Assembly: GCA_026713245.1 (NCBI GenBank) | Contig: JAPOOU010000144.1 | Location: 1-54,089 of the forward strand | DNA from: Chloroflexota bacterium | GTDB taxonomy: Bacteria > Chloroflexota > Anaerolineae > Aggregatilineales > Phototrophicaceae | DNA: 54,089 nucleotides | Direction of reading: 5' to 3' | Translations under genes and position numbers: made by a program | In this document: positions 50,110 through 54,089 of the stretch, piece after piece | Numbering within the stretch: the stretch's first letter is position 1 | How the letters are laid out: every line of letters starts with the position of its first letter | The notes under the pieces: generated by a model | What the model saw: the letters and a program-made list of their open reading frames with translations, nothing else | Databases searched by the model: none | What the model was told of the DNA's origin: nothing

Positions 50110-51126
50110 ATGTCGATTCACAACCGAAACAAGGAATTCATCGGGAGGCTGCGCGCCGCGCTCTACGATATTGACGCGCGCAACCTGCAGCGGCAGTTGC
50201 GAGAGCTTTTCGCCGCCGACTGCAAAGCGCGCCTCGCGCACCCGCTTGAATCTCTGCATGGCGTCGACGCGCTCTATGAAAGGGCCTATCTGCCGCTGCT
50301 AAATGCCGCGCCCGATCTGGAGCGGCGCGATTTCATCGTCATGGCCGGCGCGACCCGGGGACAGAATTGGGTCGGCTGCGCCGGGCATTATGTGGGTGTC
50401 TTTGAGCAGTCCTGGTTGGATATCCCCCCGACCAAGCACTTGATGGCGATGCGCTATCACGAATTCTTTCGCATCGAGGACGAGCGGATCGTAGAATTGC
50501 AGGCGCTATGGGATATCCCGCAGGTGATGATGGCGGCGGGCGCCTGGCCGCTGGCGCCGAGCCTGGCTGTCGAGTGGATTGTGCCCGGGCCGGCGACGAC
50601 TGACGGCATCATCACGAGCGACTATGACGAGGCGGGATCGGCGGTTAGCGTACGGCTGGTCGGCGATATGCTGAGCGCGCTCGGGAATTCGCCCCAAGGT
50701 GAAGCCGCCATGGCGCTCGACCGTTACTGGCATCCCAAGATGATGTGGTATGGACCGGCGGGCATCGGTTCCATGCGGCGGATTTCGGGTTTCCGCCACT
50801 GGCACCAGATCCCCTTCTTGAAGGCGATGCCGGACCGCGCGGCTCTGATGGACAAGGGCATCTTCTTCGGCGACGCCGCGTATGTCGGCTTCACGGCTTT
50901 TCCCGGCATGACCATGACCATCAGCGGCGACGGCTGGCTGGGAATCGCGCCTTCCAAGCAAGCGATCACCATGCGCAGCTTGGATTTCTGGCGCTGTGAG
51001 AAGGGCATGATCCGCGAGAACTGGGTCTTGGTCGATCTGCTGGATGTCTATCATCAGCTTGGCGTCGATGTCTTCGAGCGCATGCGGGAGTTGACGGCCG
51101 CGCGGCGCCCGGATTTTGCGATCTGA
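50110..51126 (+). CDS. Double SnoaL-like (NTF2-fold) protein, paralogue 4
   Basis: A 338-residue protein, closest in plan to paralogue 3. First domain: LRELFAADCKARLAHPLESL, GHYVGVFEQSWLDIPPTKHL and MRYHEFFRIEDERIVELQAL. Second domain: HPKMMWYGPAGIGSMRRI, then HQIPFLKAMPDR and MRSLDFWRCEKGMIRENWVL. ATG 50110 matches the N-terminus of the others. The frame extends back to 50023 and into the end of paralogue 3, but without a ribosome site. It is convergent with the epimerase gene, ten bases away. Confidence 0.83.
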   Translation: MSIHNRNKEFIGRLRAALYDIDARNLQRQLRELFAADCKARLAHPLESLHGVDALYERAYLPLLNAAPDLERRDFIVMAGATRGQNWVGCAGHYVGVFEQSWLDIPPTKHLMAMRYHEFFRIEDERIVELQALWDIPQVMMAAGAWPLAPSLAVEWIVPGPATTDGIITSDYDEAGSAVSVRLVGDMLSALGNSPQGEAAMALDRYWHPKMMWYGPAGIGSMRRISGFRHWHQIPFLKAMPDRAALMDKGIFFGDAAYVGFTAFPGMTMTISGDGWLGIAPSKQAITMRSLDFWRCEKGMIRENWVLVDLLDVYHQLGVDVFERMRELTAARRPDFAI

Positions 51127-51136
51127 TGATACCCAA

Positions 51137-51685
51137 CTATTGAGGTTGCGCGTCCCCCGGCAGATTCGCGATCAGCGGATTGTTGCGATCGCGAATTGAC
51201 AAGTGCGGTTCTTTGACGCCCCAGTCGATGCCGACCTGCGGATCGTCCCAGGCGATGCCGTATTCGTCCCCGCCACCATCATAATAATTGTTAACGATGT
51301 ACATGAGCGTGCAGTCGGTCAGCGCGGCGAAACCGTGGGCCACGCCTTCGGGGATGAATATGCCTAGTGGATTGTCTTCGCCGATGTCGATGGTCGCGGA
51401 TGCCAGGTAGGTCGGCGAGGACAGGCGCAGATCCACCAAGCCCACGCGGATACGTCCTCTGGTAGCGTACCAATAGTCAACCTGTTTGAAGTGGTAATGC
51501 AAGCCGCGCAAGACGCCGGCCTTGCTGTCGCTGCGGTTGTTCTGCAGGCGATCCCAGTTGACGCCCGGGAACCACTCAACGCGGAAGGTCTCCATGAAGC
51601 GCCCGCGTTCGTCGCCGAAAGCGTTTAGCGCTACGGTCATGACGTCGCGGATGGGCTCGAATGGTTGGGTGGGAGAAACTGGCAC
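51137..51685 (-). CDS. dTDP-4-dehydrorhamnose 3,5-epimerase-like protein
   Basis: A cupin of the RmlC family, 182 residues, the usual length. Family words are FGDERGRFMETFRVEWFP, NNRSDSKAGVLRGLHYHFKQ with the catalytic His in GLHYH, and FIPEGVAHGFAALTDCTLMY. It would epimerise a dTDP-4-keto-6-deoxysugar on the way to rhamnose or another deoxysugar. No rmlA, rmlB or rmlD is in the window, so it may act on another sugar. The start could be TTG 51688 or GTG 51685; GTG has the better spacing from AAGGA. The four GT-C enzymes elsewhere in the window could use such sugars (speculation). Confidence 0.88.
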   Translation of the reverse strand: MPVSPTQPFEPIRDVMTVALNAFGDERGRFMETFRVEWFPGVNWDRLQNNRSDSKAGVLRGLHYHFKQVDYWYATRGRIRVGLVDLRLSSPTYLASATIDIGEDNPLGIFIPEGVAHGFAALTDCTLMYIVNNYYDGGGDEYGIAWDDPQVGIDWGVKEPHLSIRDRNNPLIANLPGDAQPQ

Positions 51686-51762
51686 CAAGTGTCCTTTTCA
51701 CATTGTCCGATTCGCATTGTAACCAGAAACAGTTGATCGCGCTTTAAGGTCTTACGCAGGAA

Positions 51763-53577
51763 TCAAGATAACGCCTTTGCCGCAAAGCGCAGCATCAATT
51801 CTTGATGTTCGATGTTTTGCTCGATAGCGCGGGAGCCGTGGCCGGCGTCGAACCAGTGAACGTCGATAGACTTGCCCAGGTCCTTCAGTTTTTGCTCGAA
51901 GACTTTCATCTGTCTCGCCGGGCAGCGCGTATCGTTGGCGCCTTGAATCACAAGCAGATCGGCTTGGAAGTTCCGCGCATAAGTGATCGGGGAGGACTTC
52001 TTGTGCGCTTCCGGCTTGTCCTCCGGCGTGCCGCCAAACATACTGCGCTGATAGCCGCGCAGGGTACCGGCCTGATCTTCGTACATCAGGGTCCAGTCGG
52101 CGATGGCCACCATCGCCATGCCGCCCGCCCAGAGATCAGGTCGTTTACCCAGGGAGAGCAAGGTCAAGTACCCGCCATATGAAGCGCCGGTCTTTAGGAA
52201 CGCGCCGGGATCGGCGATGCCATTGGCGATCAGCCAGTTGACGCCGGCCGCGATGTCCTCAACTTCAAGTTCACCCAGATTGCCGTCGATGGCGTGCTGG
52301 AAGTCGTAGCCGAAGGTGGTGGAGCCGCGAAAGTTGGGGCTGAAAAAGGCGAAGCCGTGATCAAGCCAGGATTGGGCCTCCGGCGACCAGGCATTGGTCC
52401 GCACGGCGGTGGGACCGCCATGGGTATGCACGATGGTAGGGAACGGACCTTCGCCGGGCGGCGTCGCCAGCCAGGCTTGAATCGGCGTCCCGTCGCCGGA
52501 GCGGTATGTGACCGAGCGCCAGGGAATACTCTCGGGCAAGTCCGACTTGAGATCAATTACATCGCGCAGATAGTCTCCGGTCGCCCCGTCGATTTCAATC
52601 AAGCCTGATGGGCTCGCGGCATCGCTCCAGTGCAGGAAAACATTGCCGTTTTGCGCGAAATAGCCGGCGGCGCCCCCCGAGCCGGGCGGCACGTTCAGCG
52701 GGTTCACTCGGTCCTGCGCGATGTCGTAGATAAAGAGCGTATGCAGCGCCTGATGCACTTGATGTAGCAGCAGACGCGCGCCGTCGGGCGACCAGTCCCA
52801 GACTGTCACATCGCCCCCGAAGCGCTCGGACTGGATATCAAGCCGTTGACCGCTACGCGGGTCCCAGATAAAGGGTCGGTGGAAGCCGCTCGCGTTGGAA
52901 GAACCGGCGAAGCGCATATCCGCCGCCAGGGGAGAAAACCGCGCCGGTAGGATGCCGCTGCCGGCGCCGTCCCAGAGTTCAGCGATGACTTCGCCGCTGG
53001 CGATATCGTAAGCCGCCAGCGCCAATTCGGCCACGCCGGTCTTTTCGGTCGAGGCGATGATGGCGATCTCGGCATCGTGTGAAAGGAAGGGACCGGCGGA
53101 CAGTGAACTCGTCCGATAGCTGAAGATCGGCTCGCCGACCGGCGGATTATTGTAGAGGAGAATCTGGAAGCCGTCTTTCGCGGCAGCGGTAAAACCAAGC
53201 GCGCTGCCGGACGCGCTCAAGCTGAAAAAATGCGAAGCATAGGCGGGCAGGTCCGCTGTGATGTCTACAGCTGCGCCACCGGTGAAAGGGATGCGAACAT
53301 AGTGCCCGATCTCGTCGCCCCCATTGTCTTGCAGGAAATAGACGCTGTCGCCGTTATTTGAGATATGACCGCTAACAATGCCGGCAGGCTCATCGGTCAA
53401 CTGCCTCAGGTCGTTGTTTACTGTGTCCCAGGCGTAAAGTTGATAAACACCGTCTTTGTTGCAGCAGAGCAAGCCGCGTTCAGGGTTGTTCGCGGCGATT
53501 TTGGTCCAGGCGATGCCGGGCGCGCGGTAACGTTTTTTCCAGGGCGCGTCGTCGCTCAGGTTCAGTTCAATTGTCAC
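51763..53577 (-). CDS. Prolyl oligopeptidase (S9) family peptidase
   Basis: A cytoplasmic serine peptidase or acyl-aminoacyl hydrolase of about 604 residues. The N-terminal 370 residues form a beta propeller (WDTVNNDLRQLTDEPAGIVS, WDWSPDGARLLLHQVHQALH). The alpha/beta-hydrolase domain follows: HTHGGPTAVRTNAWSPEAQS for the oxyanion part, the nucleophile Ser in KTGASYGGYLTLLSLG, Asp in VIQGANDTRCPARQ and His in WFDAGHGSRAIEQN. The triad is complete. GTG 53577 is chosen because the family's usual start (VTIELNLSDDAPWKKRY) begins there; the longer frame to 53643 adds an Arg-rich stretch. No signal peptide is present. Confidence 0.9.
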   Translation of the reverse strand: MTIELNLSDDAPWKKRYRAPGIAWTKIAANNPERGLLCCNKDGVYQLYAWDTVNNDLRQLTDEPAGIVSGHISNNGDSVYFLQDNGGDEIGHYVRIPFTGGAAVDITADLPAYASHFFSLSASGSALGFTAAAKDGFQILLYNNPPVGEPIFSYRTSSLSAGPFLSHDAEIAIIASTEKTGVAELALAAYDIASGEVIAELWDGAGSGILPARFSPLAADMRFAGSSNASGFHRPFIWDPRSGQRLDIQSERFGGDVTVWDWSPDGARLLLHQVHQALHTLFIYDIAQDRVNPLNVPPGSGGAAGYFAQNGNVFLHWSDAASPSGLIEIDGATGDYLRDVIDLKSDLPESIPWRSVTYRSGDGTPIQAWLATPPGEGPFPTIVHTHGGPTAVRTNAWSPEAQSWLDHGFAFFSPNFRGSTTFGYDFQHAIDGNLGELEVEDIAAGVNWLIANGIADPGAFLKTGASYGGYLTLLSLGKRPDLWAGGMAMVAIADWTLMYEDQAGTLRGYQRSMFGGTPEDKPEAHKKSSPITYARNFQADLLVIQGANDTRCPARQMKVFEQKLKDLGKSIDVHWFDAGHGSRAIEQNIEHQELMLRFAAKALS

Positions 53578-53845
53578 AAGCAGGACCCTTCGGACTCTCC
53601 ATAGTTTCGGCATCATCATAGACGGCGGACGCCGCCGGCGCAAGGCGAGCTATGCGCGGGGAAAGTTCACTCCCTGTAGCGGTCCTATAAATCTGGACAC
53701 ATTTTCCCCAGAATTTTGGGTGGGTTTTGGTTTGTGGGAGGAAAATGCTGGACAGGACCAGCGTGCTTGCAAGAGAGCAGGCAAGCGACTGACGGCAGGC
53801 GGCATACCCGCCGGGCTTACTGTGGCAGGTCTGGTTTGATTTGTG

Positions 53846-53910
53846 TTTGAACTTTGTCCGACTTTGTCCGTTTTGCGGACAAAGAAAACTTTTTTTCGGA
53901 CAAAGCGCCA
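53846..53910 (+). repeat. Family E element (TTTGTCCG-type), copy 2
   Basis: TTTGAACTTTGTCCGACTTT, then GTCCGTTTTGCGGACAAAG. CTTTGTCCG and CGGACAAAG make an internal inverted repeat. It matches 37231-37292. Confidence 0.6.
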
Positions 53911-54040
53911 GTCGCCTTGGCAGATCGGGCTGCTTGCGCAGTCCTTGTGGCATGAGACGAGCAGCTTCAAGCGCGACCCGGCTTGATATTGGCACAGAGC
54001 CGCCCGGCGCGTAACTGGCGGAAAGATTTGACAGGCTCAG

Positions 54041-54089
54041 GCAAAATAGTAAGCCAGCTTGTGGCATGAGCGCCGCGGTAAACATAAAC
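54041..54089 (+). repeat. Family B REP-like element, truncated by window end
   Basis: GCAAAATAGTAAGCCAGCTT, then GTGGCATGAGCGCCGCGGTA. It follows the second half of the copy at 2062-2155. Confidence 0.6.

Larger units (their letters stand above)
53578..54089. other. Terminal intergenic region with repeats
   Basis: It contains the second family E element (53846-53910) and a family B copy cut by the window end (54041-54089). A reverse frame of 172 codons crosses it (53567-54085), but it lies over the repeats and has no recognisable domain. Confidence 0.55.

Noticed and set aside
53567-54085. Reverse ORF of 172 codons at the window end
   Set aside because: It overlaps repeat families B and E and the start of the S9 peptidase gene, with no protein features.
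1-54089. tRNA, rRNA or CRISPR array
   Set aside because: No T-loop/acceptor pattern, rRNA segment or regularly spaced repeats with unique spacers were seen by eye. A tRNAscan or Infernal run would be decisive.

Overview
The window looks like one contig from an uncultivated bacterium, most plausibly a Chloroflexota (Anaerolineae-like) genome. This is inferred from gene content only. Supporting signs are a fused homocysteine methyltransferase/methylenetetrahydrofolate reductase, a LexA with a Gram-positive-type operator, many secreted proteins with Thr/Pro linkers and SH3b domains, FGGY kinase plus Gfo/Idh/MocA plus sugar-ABC cassettes, and long intergenic regions full of short structured repeats. 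No rRNA, tRNA, CRISPR array, prophage or intact insertion sequence was found. TGA is an ordinary stop codon for many genes here.

Layout: 0.4-9.4 kb holds an HTH regulator, dprA, a self-regulated lexA, a lytic transglycosylase, a BHMT-MetF fusion followed by a response regulator, a ParB-like protein and a TRM9-like methyltransferase. 9.4-12.6 kb holds a secreted SH3b/CARDB protein, an orphan ABC ATPase and a HEAT-repeat protein. 12.6-19.4 kb is a tandem array of four paralogous GT-C (PMT/ArnT-like) membrane glycosyltransferases, followed by a thiolase. 20.6-23.7 kb holds a TPR membrane protein, a PHP phosphatase and a DUF1801 protein. 23.8-31.4 kb is a carbohydrate uptake and catabolism cluster: binding protein, two permeases, Gfo/Idh/MocA dehydrogenase, FGGY kinase and an M29 aminopeptidase. 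31.5-33.1 kb holds two unrecognised genes in more AT-rich DNA. 33.1-36.7 kb holds metG with a leader and a MocR regulator. 36.7-37.9 kb is gene-free and repeat-rich. 37.9-43.5 kb holds secreted proteins, a methyltransferase with two in-frame TGA codons, a BMP-type binding protein and a RelE-type toxin-antitoxin pair. 43.9-53.6 kb holds an Asp/Glu racemase, an amine oxidase, four paralogous double-SnoaL proteins, an RmlC-like epimerase and an S9 peptidase.

The two most unusual signals are regulatory or translational. First, a class I methyltransferase (38857-39588) is open along its whole length except for two consecutive in-frame TGA codons. These are followed at bacterial-SECIS distance by a perfect hairpin with a GGUC apex, so it may be an undescribed double-selenocysteine (Sec-Sec) protein. 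Second, metG has a textbook ribosome-mediated attenuator: a possibly leaderless 26-codon leader ORF with three Met codons in five, mutually exclusive 1:2, 2:3 and 3:4 pairings, and a T6 terminator.

Two paralogue arrays (GT-C and double-SnoaL) and at least three families of REP-like interspersed elements are further points of interest. A perfect LacI-type palindrome lies upstream of the SnoaL array. All functional calls come from motif reading without database searches.
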